From contig NZ_CP048106.1 of the NCBI RefSeq assembly GCF_010092985.1, forward strand, positions 868,001 through 932,000: a stretch of DNA of 64,000 bases. Direction: 5' to 3'. Below, piece after piece: positions 19,147 through 26,771 of the stretch. Positions within the stretch are counted from its first letter, which is position 1. Every line of letters begins with the position of its first letter. The notes below the pieces were generated by a model. It saw only the letters and a list, made by a program, of their open reading frames with translations, made no database searches and had not been told where the DNA came from. Both the position numbers and the translations under genes were made by a program. This DNA is from Pontibacter pudoricolor (GTDB taxonomy: Bacteria > Bacteroidota > Bacteroidia > Cytophagales > Hymenobacteraceae).

Positions 19147-19185
19147 CTCCTGAACTATAGCTAAAATCTAACTATAGTTCAGGAG
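19147..19185 (-). terminator. Intrinsic terminator built from two palindrome copies
   Basis: CTCCTGAACTATAG (19147-19160) and CTATAGTTCAGGAG (19172-19185) form a perfect 14-bp stem with an 11-base loop. On the minus strand TTTTTG follows, so it terminates the gene at 19207-20478. Each arm includes most of the iterated palindrome AACTATAGTT. Confidence 0.9.
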
Positions 19186-19206
19186 CCCTGCTTATAAGCC
19201 GTATCG

Positions 19207-20478
19207 TTAAATTCCGGAAGTATACTTTACGATAATCCCTTTTCCTTTTTTGCCACCTTCGCTGGCAATATATAGTTCGCCGTTCTGGTTAAAAGTTAAA
19301 CCTTCCGGCTGGCGTAATAAATTATCATCCAGGGGCATTGTTTTCAGGATGTCTCCCTGGTCATTTATTACATGTAGTTTTGAATTGACTGCGTCCATCA
19401 AATACAGCTCTCCGGTTACAGGGTGAACTTCGAAAGATGAAGGTTGCAGCACATCGTACTGGCTCTTCTTTTTCTTTTTAGAAGTGGTGCTCAGGTTGTC
19501 CTGCGCCAGCGGAATCTGGAACGTTGGCTCAGCGTGCATCTTCTTATCATTCAGAGAGAAACTATAGATACCTTTTTTGTCGCCAAGTTTAGTGTCGTAA
19601 CCTTTACAGGCAATCAACAGGCGGTTATTGGTGGCGTCGTAAGCCATGCCTTCTGTGTTTTGTGTGCCTGCAAGTACGGTTTTATGCTCTTTTACAGCAG
19701 GCTTTCCATTCCGGAAGTCAGTAATTTCATAAATAGAACCGTCGCTTCGCAATATATAGGCATCCTTCTCAACTATAGAAATGCCTTCATAATCACCGGG
19801 GCCGGCAAAATCGATCTTCTCAACTATCGTTTTCTTTTCAGGGTCATATAAATGGATCGCACCTTCTTCATCCTGCACGCAGGCTATCAAGCCGTCAGAA
19901 AGCATGGCAATACCGGAAACTTCACGCAGGTTGTCTGGTAGTTCCCATTGCGCTACAGGTGCTTCAAGCCCGTTTTTACTACCGTTTTGTAACGAAGTTG
20001 GGATAATAGATGCTTGCTGTTGTGTAGCCGGTGCAGTGTTAGTTTGTTGTTCAATTAGTTTACCGGCTGCGTCAAACTGAAGCTTTACCTCATCCATGTT
20101 ATCTTCCAGTTCCACTACATAGTTGGCATTGCCATTTTGCTGCACACGATGCGCTTCGTCAATTCTATAGTTGGCGTATTGCGCCTGCACCTGCTGCAGG
20201 ATAACGTTTGGCAAATGACGCTGATCTATTTCTTCGGTGTAACTCAGGAGTTTTCCGTCAGGCGAGAAAAGGGCTGTTCTTTCCAGGCCGTTTACTTTAA
20301 ATTCAGCTTCGAAATTGCCGTTTTCATTATCCCAGTCTGCTTGTTTTATAGTTGGGTAACGGTCTGCAAACTGTACTTTAACAGCTTCAGGTACTTTAGT
20401 ATTATCCCAGATCGGGTCGCATGCGGTGCCTGCCATCACAACGGCAAGTGTAAACGCATAAAGGCTATATTTTTTCAT
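19207..20478 (-). CDS. Lipoprotein with PepSY-like and SdiA-regulated domains
   Basis: A 423-aa exported lipoprotein: the signal ends in AGTAC with Cys20. Residues ~30-145 contain two PepSY-like (DUF2874-type) units (VKVQFADRYPTIKQADW..., then LPNVILQQVQAQYANYRIDEA). Residues ~165-420 form an SdiA-regulated/SMP-30-like beta-propeller, with repeated units such as VSGIAMLSDGLIACVQDEEG and PEGLTFNQNGELYIASEGG. The propeller may bind a small molecule or cleave a lactone-like substrate; the actual function is unknown. It lies downstream of a two-component system on the same strand, 67 bases after the kinase stop, and PepSY-like proteins are often targets or modulators of such systems, so a regulatory link is plausible. 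Confidence 0.82.
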   Translation of the reverse strand: MKKYSLYAFTLAVVMAGTACDPIWDNTKVPEAVKVQFADRYPTIKQADWDNENGNFEAEFKVNGLERTALFSPDGKLLSYTEEIDQRHLPNVILQQVQAQYANYRIDEAHRVQQNGNANYVVELEDNMDEVKLQFDAAGKLIEQQTNTAPATQQQASIIPTSLQNGSKNGLEAPVAQWELPDNLREVSGIAMLSDGLIACVQDEEGAIHLYDPEKKTIVEKIDFAGPGDYEGISIVEKDAYILRSDGSIYEITDFRNGKPAVKEHKTVLAGTQNTEGMAYDATNNRLLIACKGYDTKLGDKKGIYSFSLNDKKMHAEPTFQIPLAQDNLSTTSKKKKKSQYDVLQPSSFEVHPVTGELYLMDAVNSKLHVINDQGDILKTMPLDDNLLRQPEGLTFNQNGELYIASEGGKKGKGIIVKYTSGI

Positions 20479-20545
20479 GATGTTCGTCGTTTATGGTAAT
20501 TTCAACCGAAGTTTACGACATGATTCTGAAGACAATCTGTAGGAC

Positions 20546-21829
20546 CTATTTTATTTTACGGTTTAATTGATTGAAGTAAATACAAAGTACGTGCATTCCA
20601 TTCTCGTAACTATAGTTTGGGCGCATGTTGTAAACGGAACAGATACGGCTTACCAGTGCCAGCCCGATCCCCAGGGAGTCTGAGCGCTTACTGCCACTTA
20701 CAAAACGGCCAAAGAGGTTGCTGCCTGGTTCATGTAACGCTTCGCCGGTATTCTTCAAACACATTTTTTCCTGATTCAGGGTAATCGTTATGATACCGTT
20801 TGGCGCATTGTGTTGAATAGCATTGATGAGCAGGTTTGAAACCAGCACTTCGGCAAGACCCCGGTTCATGTGCACATACACAGCCTGATCTATAGTTTGT
20901 TCTACTGTAAGGCCATGCATTTCTATAATTTCCTGTAGTTGTTCGGTCTGTTCGGCAAGGAGCTCGTGCATCGGAATACTTTCATTCTCTTTAAATTCGC
21001 GGTTCTCGATCCGTGTCAGCATAATGAGTGACTTATTTAAGCGCGCCAGGCGGCTTACCGAATTATGCATGTCTTCCAGCAGTTTTGCCTCTGTAGACGT
21101 CAGGTTACCTGATTGCATAAATAGCTCCAGTTTGCTGTTAACTATAGCTAAAGGGGTTTGTATCTCATGCGACACGTTTTCGGTAAATTCTTTCAGGTTC
21201 AGGTAATCACTGTGAATTTTATCCGTCATGTTCTGCAGCACCGTGTTTAATTCCTGGAATTCTGTTGTTTCGGAGGGCTTAAGCTGCAATGGCCCGTATT
21301 GTGATAAACTATAGCGCTTTATCTTATCCAGGGTATCGTAAAAGTTGCGCCAGGTATATTTATTGATACTATAGTTTACGGCTCCCAATCCAACCAGAAG
21401 CATCAGGAAGGTCCAGCCCATCGCAAATACGGTACTTTCAAACAGGTCATCAAAATCCATTACCGATTTCATGATTGTGTACTGGTAGGCTTTCCCATTC
21501 TGATAAGTAGTAAAAGTCAGGCGTCGGTAAGGGATATCTTCTTCGTCGTAGGAACTATAGATGAGCGTATCGGTGAGTGATTCGAGTACCGGATTTTTGT
21601 CGGTGACTTCTTTTACAACTATAGTTTCCGAGACACCGGATGTGACATGGGGCAGTTCATTTGTGCGACGGATAAAAGCCAGGATATTTTCCTTATCGGT
21701 AAAAAGCTGATCGTCCACTTCGTCGTAAATCTCGCCCTGCATAATAGTATAGTAGGCAATACCGCCCATCAGGAACACCACAAACGACACCAGCAGGTAA
21801 TACAGACTTGTTTTGGTCAGGATTCTCAT
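20546..21829 (-). CDS. Sensor histidine kinase
   Basis: A 427-aa membrane kinase. TM1 spans about residues 9-29 and TM2 about 131-153, enclosing a ~100-residue periplasmic sensor domain. A linker leads to the dimerisation/phosphoacceptor domain with His221 in ENVSHEIQTPLAIV. The ATPase domain has an N box around SNLLINAIQHN and a G2-type motif LGIGLALVSRI. Its start overlaps the stop of the response-regulator gene in ATGA, so the pair is translationally coupled. The signal sensed cannot be deduced. Confidence 0.93.
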   Translation of the reverse strand: MRILTKTSLYYLLVSFVVFLMGGIAYYTIMQGEIYDEVDDQLFTDKENILAFIRRTNELPHVTSGVSETIVVKEVTDKNPVLESLTDTLIYSSYDEEDIPYRRLTFTTYQNGKAYQYTIMKSVMDFDDLFESTVFAMGWTFLMLLVGLGAVNYSINKYTWRNFYDTLDKIKRYSLSQYGPLQLKPSETTEFQELNTVLQNMTDKIHSDYLNLKEFTENVSHEIQTPLAIVNSKLELFMQSGNLTSTEAKLLEDMHNSVSRLARLNKSLIMLTRIENREFKENESIPMHELLAEQTEQLQEIIEMHGLTVEQTIDQAVYVHMNRGLAEVLVSNLLINAIQHNAPNGIITITLNQEKMCLKNTGEALHEPGSNLFGRFVSGSKRSDSLGIGLALVSRICSVYNMRPNYSYENGMHVLCIYFNQLNRKIK

Positions 21830-22503
21830 TCGGCGGCAAACTTATAACCCAAGCCATAAACCGTTTGAATATGGTCTTCGCCGCCTGCATCCATTATTTT
21901 GCGGCGCAGGTTCTTGATGTGCGTGTATACAAAATCAAGCGAATCGAGTGCCTCTACATGGTCGCCCCACAAATGTTCGGCAATAGAATCTTTGGTGAGT
22001 ACACGGTTCCGGTTCGAGAGAAAATACAACAGCAGGTCGTATTCTTTTTTGGTGAGTGTCAGCTTCTTGCCGTTTACCTGAGCCTCTGCGGAATCCGGAA
22101 ATACTTCCAGGGCACCGGCCTTTACCGATTTTTGCCCGTTAAAATTTCGTCTCCGGATAACAGACTTTAACCTTGCGTTCAATTCTGATAAATGGAATGG
22201 TTTTGTAAGGTAATCATCGGCGCCAATTTCGAGGCCGGTAATTCTGTCGTCTAAGGCGTTTTTAGCAGAAATAATGATGATGCCGGTTTCCGGGGTGTTT
22301 TCTTTTAGCAGGCGTATAATATCCAATCCGTTTCCGTGGGGCAGGTTCAGGTCTACCAGCACACAGGTGTAAGGCAGATCAGCGACTTTCAGGCTGGCAT
22401 CTTTAAAATCGTAAGCGGCATCGCAACTGTAGCCTTCCTGTTCCAGGTAGGTAACTATAGAATTGTTCAGTTCCTGCTCGTCTTCAATGATCAGTATGCG
22501 CAT
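21826..22503 (-). CDS. OmpR/PhoB-family response regulator
   Basis: A 225-aa DNA-binding regulator. The receiver domain has the acidic pair near residues 7-9, phosphoacceptor Asp51 in LVDLNLP, Ser79 and Lys101 in LTKPF. The C-terminal winged helix (about 125-223) ends in the typical GLGYKFAAE. It is the cognate partner of the kinase encoded immediately downstream with a 4-base overlap. Targets are unknown; the lipoprotein gene after the kinase is a candidate. Confidence 0.94.
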   Translation of the reverse strand: MRILIIEDEQELNNSIVTYLEQEGYSCDAAYDFKDASLKVADLPYTCVLVDLNLPHGNGLDIIRLLKENTPETGIIIISAKNALDDRITGLEIGADDYLTKPFHLSELNARLKSVIRRRNFNGQKSVKAGALEVFPDSAEAQVNGKKLTLTKKEYDLLLYFLSNRNRVLTKDSIAEHLWGDHVEALDSLDFVYTHIKNLRRKIMDAGGEDHIQTVYGLGYKFAAE

Positions 22504-22565
22504 AGTTTATAGTTCAGGTAAGCAACTTAACACCCGATTCTGGAGCAAATCTGTGTACCTTCATT

Positions 22566-23090
22566 TTAATTGTTTAGATAGGAGATATTGGTCACCTCCG
22601 CTACTTCTTCGTCCTTGCCCAGGCGTAGCGTTATTTTCTGGCCTACTTTAGCGCCGGTCACAATTTTGGCGATGGGAGCCACAAAGGCGATCAGTCCAGC
22701 TTCCACGGAAGCTTCATCTACGCCAACTATCGTAAATATTCTTTCCTGTCCGGGTTTTTTGCCTTTGATGGTTTTAAGCGTAACAGTTGCCCCAAACCGG
22801 ACCTGGTCGGCAGGCTGGTCTTTTATATCGATGACTTTGGCCGAAGTAATGCGGGACGTAAGCGCTGCGATCCGCCCGTTGAGTATTGTTAACTGTCGGG
22901 TGCGTTCTGCTTCATTATCGCGGTTTGCCTCTGCTATACTTCTTTCTGCTTCCAGTTCCGTTAGTTCTTCGCGTAATAGTTCCAGGCCACGCGGCGTTAC
23001 ATAGTTGGTTACGCCGGGTGGCAATGCTGCTCTTGGCGGAATGATCGGGGCTTCACCGGAATCGTCTTCTTTTACAAATGCTCTGCTCAT
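22566..23090 (-). CDS. GreA/GreB-family transcription elongation factor
   Basis: A 174-aa protein with an N-terminal coiled coil (about residues 32-90: GLELLREELTELEAERS to RIAALTSRITSAKVID) and a C-terminal FKBP-like globular domain (VRFGATVTLKTI to the end). Gre factors insert the coiled coil into the RNA polymerase secondary channel and stimulate transcript cleavage. A Pro-rich 25-residue extension precedes the usual start (NYVTPRGLELL), making it somewhat longer than GreA (~158 aa). GreB or a Bacteroidota-specific paralogue is possible. It lies 44 bases downstream of the diadenylate-cyclase-like gene on the same strand. Confidence 0.87.
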   Translation of the reverse strand: MSRAFVKEDDSGEAPIIPPRAALPPGVTNYVTPRGLELLREELTELEAERSIAEANRDNEAERTRQLTILNGRIAALTSRITSAKVIDIKDQPADQVRFGATVTLKTIKGKKPGQERIFTIVGVDEASVEAGLIAFVAPIAKIVTGAKVGQKITLRLGKDEEVAEVTNISYLNN

Positions 23091-23134
23091 GAGGGTAGTA
23101 ACGCAGGCTTTGTGGCGGTGTTACAAACTATAAA

Positions 23135-24274
23135 CTATAGTAGCAACGTGTCTATCACATGCGCATGCACCATCTGCTTGCACGGAGACCAGGAGAAGAT
23201 GGTAAACTTACCGTCCTGTGAGGCAACCAGGCCCAGGGAGTCCCGTTGGTCGTGCACGAACTGCGCAGCTGATAAGTGCCTTGTACCGCTGTTATGGGCC
23301 GGATGCAGTTTCTTTTCTTCATTCCCCACGATGGGTTCGGTTAAGATCATTTCATCTACTGGCGAACTCCCGATAGCACGGCCTATTTTAGCTCCAAAAG
23401 CAAGTAGTTTATAGTTGTCCGTAATGATGGTGGCACCATCGATGGCCGTTAGCCCGGCCAGTGCATCCACTTCTTTTTTAAGAGTAGACTGCCAGGTGCC
23501 TTTAGCCATTTCTTCTTCCTGATGCTGTACTAACCGGGCAAGCCCCGATAAAGTAGGCTGAATGGAATAAACCATCGGTTTGACAATAGAATTTAGCCAT
23601 TTGTCGGTATCAGATGGTACTACAAGCAAAGTGCCGCCACGCTCATGGGCGCGCATCGATACCGATAACTGTACCAGAATATTGGCTTCTATAGTTGTAG
23701 AAGGTGTCCGTAGCCCCAGCAGCGAGGTCAGGAAACCCGGACATTCATCCATTGGAGTACGCCGCTCGTCTATGATCTTCACCTGGTCCCCTTTCAGCAC
23801 AGCTACATTCGCATATTTCCCGAACCCATCCTGTCTCCGGTGTTTGATCACCATTAAGCCAGGCTCCGAAACATCTACCACGAAACAGAGACTTGGTATG
23901 GAGCGCGTCGTTCCCCAGATATACAGTTCGCCATCTTCCTGCCAGACACCGATATGAATACCCGGGCGCTCTACCCCGGGAGACAGTTTTGTGAGTACGG
24001 TAGCCGTAAGGGGCAAGCGGTGCAGAAAAAGTACGGGATGTTTGGTCTGTTCAGGTGGCAAATAAGCAATGGAAATTTTAATGACATGACCTTCTTCGCG
24101 CTGCAGACTGGCCCAGAAAGCCGTATCGATAATTTTTTCTATAATATTGGCGGAAGGTTCTGTAGCCAGTTTGGGAATATTATGCTGACGTGCAGTACCA
24201 AGCAGGTTACTGAAATACTGTTCTATAGTTGGCGCCACCGTTCTGGCTGCCTGGTAAGTTATGGCTGAACTCAT
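23135..24274 (-). CDS. Diadenylate cyclase (DisA_N)-like protein, possibly DACNV type
   Basis: The C-terminal third resembles the DAC domain of c-di-AMP synthases: DGATIITDNYKLLAFGAKI from about residue 279 and GTRHLSAAQF near 330, comparable to the DGA and RHR(A)A catalytic motifs. The N-terminal ~200 residues fit a sensor domain; proteins of this size in Bacteroidota are described as carrying a predicted DACNV sensor domain. Whether the enzyme is active cannot be told from sequence, since the second motif reads RHLSAA rather than RHRAA. I use the ATG at 24274 (379 aa) rather than a TTG 12 codons upstream. No membrane segment is seen. It follows pbpC by ~80 bases, so it may be in the same operon. 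Confidence 0.72.
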   Translation of the reverse strand: MSSAITYQAARTVAPTIEQYFSNLLGTARQHNIPKLATEPSANIIEKIIDTAFWASLQREEGHVIKISIAYLPPEQTKHPVLFLHRLPLTATVLTKLSPGVERPGIHIGVWQEDGELYIWGTTRSIPSLCFVVDVSEPGLMVIKHRRQDGFGKYANVAVLKGDQVKIIDERRTPMDECPGFLTSLLGLRTPSTTIEANILVQLSVSMRAHERGGTLLVVPSDTDKWLNSIVKPMVYSIQPTLSGLARLVQHQEEEMAKGTWQSTLKKEVDALAGLTAIDGATIITDNYKLLAFGAKIGRAIGSSPVDEMILTEPIVGNEEKKLHPAHNSGTRHLSAAQFVHDQRDSLGLVASQDGKFTIFSWSPCKQMVHAHVIDTLLL

Positions 24275-24353
24275 GCTGTTTCTACGCTTATGCACTAAAA
24301 CAGGTAGCAACCGCTATAGTTTTAGTCTTTGAGGAACTATACTTTAGACGTTG

Positions 24354-26771
24354 CTACAGGAACTGCACCGAAATGTAGCTGTTGGTATTGCGCCCCTGGT
24401 CGTCGGTGCAGGAAATTTTATATTTGCCTGCCCTTTCCGGTTCAAAAAAGACCTTCTCGTTGGCGGCCGCTGTGCGTACGAGTTTATCGTTGATGTACCA
24501 GTAAACCTGTTTTACTTCGTTGTGAGCATTGCAGTGCAGCATCAGTTTCTGGCGCTCTTCGCGTTCTAAAATGTATTCCATTTCTGCAGTAGGAGAGGTG
24601 ATGACCGGAGCAAAATCCTGGAAAATGCGGCTACAGGTCGGGTTGTGAGCCGGAATGCGCTTAAACGGAATATGCTCTGATTCAAAAAAGGTCAGGATCT
24701 CAGGCGCATAGTTAGGATACCATTTCTGAAAAACTCCGGTTTCGGGCTGGCAACTGGTGCAGAACGCATATTTTCCGTTTTCTGATACGGACACTTTTTT
24801 CAGGTGTGTACATTTGGTAACCGCAGAGATTCCCGGAATAAAGGTATCCATCACCTGGTCTTTGCAAAACGTATTGCCCGGCTTCCCGCTTTCTATACAA
24901 ACTGCCCGGTTGGCTATCGTTTTGGGCGGAGAGAACCAGCTGTTAGTACTGTTATAGTCTATTGCATTAAAAATATCGAAAAGCAGGGGCGTGGCTGAGT
25001 CTGTTCCGTTAAGTTCAGGTACGCCTTCACCGGAGAAATTGCCCACCCATACGCCCACCGTATAGTTCTTATTGTAGCCAATGCTCCAGGCATCTTTCCG
25101 ACCATAAGAGGTTCCTGTTTTCCAGGCAATTTTGGGCAGTCGGGCACTGTTCTGGGCATTATGTGGCAGGTCGGGTCTGAGTAGTTGCGTCAGTATCTGG
25201 TTGATCATAAAACTGGAAGCAGTAGAGAAGACTTGTCTGGCAACTATAGTTGTGTCCTGCTGCAGCCACCGGATAGGGCTATAGTTTCCCTGGTTGGCAA
25301 AAGCTGCATACAGCGCCGTCAGTTCTTCCAGTTTCACATCGCAGCCACCCAGAATCAGCGATAAACCCAACTGGTCGCCCTGCTGCTTCATCTCCGAAAA
25401 ATCTGCCTGTTGCAGCTTCTGCACAAACGAATGCACGCCAACCTGGTCCAGCAATTTTACCGCCGGCACGTTCAGCGAGGTGGCCAGCGCGTGTTCAATG
25501 GTTACGTTGCCACTATAGTTTCCGAAATAGTTTTGCGGACGATATCCGGCGTAATCAATGGGCACATCACTGATTATCGTTTTGGGCGTGATCAATCCTT
25601 TATCAAAAGCAGCAGCATAGAGAAAAGGCTTCAGTGTACTGCCCGGCGACCGGACGGCCCGCACTCCATCTACCTGACCGCTATGCGCCACATCCGAAAA
25701 ATCTGCTGAGCCTAAGTAGGCTTCCACTGCTTTTGTCTGGTTATTGATGACGAGTACGGCTGCGTTGTGGATGTTCTGGTAGCGGAGGCGCTGCATATAG
25801 TTATAGGCCAGCTGTTCCACTTTTTCCTGTACCTGCCGGTTAAGCGTAGTTCTGATGATCGGCTGGTTTTTATACTTCCGGAACATACGGTAAGCAAAAT
25901 GAGGTGCCACTTTCGGTGCTTCCAGTCGGGTGGCTTCCAAAGGTTCGTTCAAAGCATCCTGTATGGCATCCTCCGGGAAAGCCTGTTCCTGCTTATAGTA
26001 GCGCAGCCATTTATTCCGGAAGTCCACGATACGAGCGTTCTGCTCACCAATTCTCAACGAAGATGGCTTGTTCGGGATAACGGTTAAGGTAACGGCCTGC
26101 GCCAGGCTCAGCTGCTTCGGAGACTGGTGGAAGTATAGAACTGATGCCGCTTTCACGCCTTCGATGTTGCCGCCATAGGGCACCAGGTTCAGGTATAGTT
26201 GCAGGATCTCGTCTTTGCTATAGTTCCATTCCAGTTGCCCCGCCCTGAATAATTCTATGAGTTTGTTGCGGTACGTTCGTTCTTTTGGATAAAGTAGTCG
26301 CGCCACCTGCATGGTTATAGTAGATGCCCCGGAAGTAGTTTTGCCGTTTGTCAGGTTATTAAATGCAGCCCGAACTATAGCTGCAGGATTTACTCCCGGA
26401 TGAAAATAGAAAAAGCGATCTTCCTTCAGCAAAACGGCTTGTTTCAGTACCGGATTTATTTCGTCGGGTTCCAGCTGCATTCGCCATTTATCATCGCTGC
26501 TCAGGAAGGCGTTTATCACACTGCCATCCGACGCCGTGATGACAGGAGAATAGGAAACGTTTATTGTTAGCGGGTATAGTTTGTTCAGCACTGTAAAGCC
26601 AACTATAGGCAGAAGCAAAACCAACGCAAAACCAGGTAACCACCTGCCTTTTTTAGGCAGGAGTTGCATTAGTTTATAGTTGATGTGCTTCAGATTTCTC
26701 ACAGCTGCGCTGGCTCTTCTCGACTCGCGTCTCAAGAATGTTCGAAATGACAGATACTTGTTACTTGACAT
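24354..26771 (-). CDS. pbpC: Penicillin-binding protein 1C
   Basis: Bifunctional peptidoglycan synthase of 805 aa anchored by one membrane segment (about 44-64). The glycosyltransferase (GT51) domain has catalytic Glu117 in LLKEDRFF and GASTITMQVARLL (148-160). The transpeptidase has SPGSTLK with nucleophile Ser378 and Lys381, SLN at 432-434, and KTGTSYGRKDAW. The C-terminal ~100 residues match the BiPBP_C domain of PBP1C and contain several cysteines. Its ATG overlaps the end of the alpha-2-macroglobulin gene by 11 bases; this pairing is conserved in many bacteria (pbpC-yfhM in E. coli). Confidence 0.95.
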   Translation of the reverse strand: MSSNKYLSFRTFLRRESRRASAAVRNLKHINYKLMQLLPKKGRWLPGFALVLLLPIVGFTVLNKLYPLTINVSYSPVITASDGSVINAFLSSDDKWRMQLEPDEINPVLKQAVLLKEDRFFYFHPGVNPAAIVRAAFNNLTNGKTTSGASTITMQVARLLYPKERTYRNKLIELFRAGQLEWNYSKDEILQLYLNLVPYGGNIEGVKAASVLYFHQSPKQLSLAQAVTLTVIPNKPSSLRIGEQNARIVDFRNKWLRYYKQEQAFPEDAIQDALNEPLEATRLEAPKVAPHFAYRMFRKYKNQPIIRTTLNRQVQEKVEQLAYNYMQRLRYQNIHNAAVLVINNQTKAVEAYLGSADFSDVAHSGQVDGVRAVRSPGSTLKPFLYAAAFDKGLITPKTIISDVPIDYAGYRPQNYFGNYSGNVTIEHALATSLNVPAVKLLDQVGVHSFVQKLQQADFSEMKQQGDQLGLSLILGGCDVKLEELTALYAAFANQGNYSPIRWLQQDTTIVARQVFSTASSFMINQILTQLLRPDLPHNAQNSARLPKIAWKTGTSYGRKDAWSIGYNKNYTVGVWVGNFSGEGVPELNGTDSATPLLFDIFNAIDYNSTNSWFSPPKTIANRAVCIESGKPGNTFCKDQVMDTFIPGISAVTKCTHLKKVSVSENGKYAFCTSCQPETGVFQKWYPNYAPEILTFFESEHIPFKRIPAHNPTCSRIFQDFAPVITSPTAEMEYILEREERQKLMLHCNAHNEVKQVYWYINDKLVRTAAANEKVFFEPERAGKYKISCTDDQGRNTNSYISVQFL

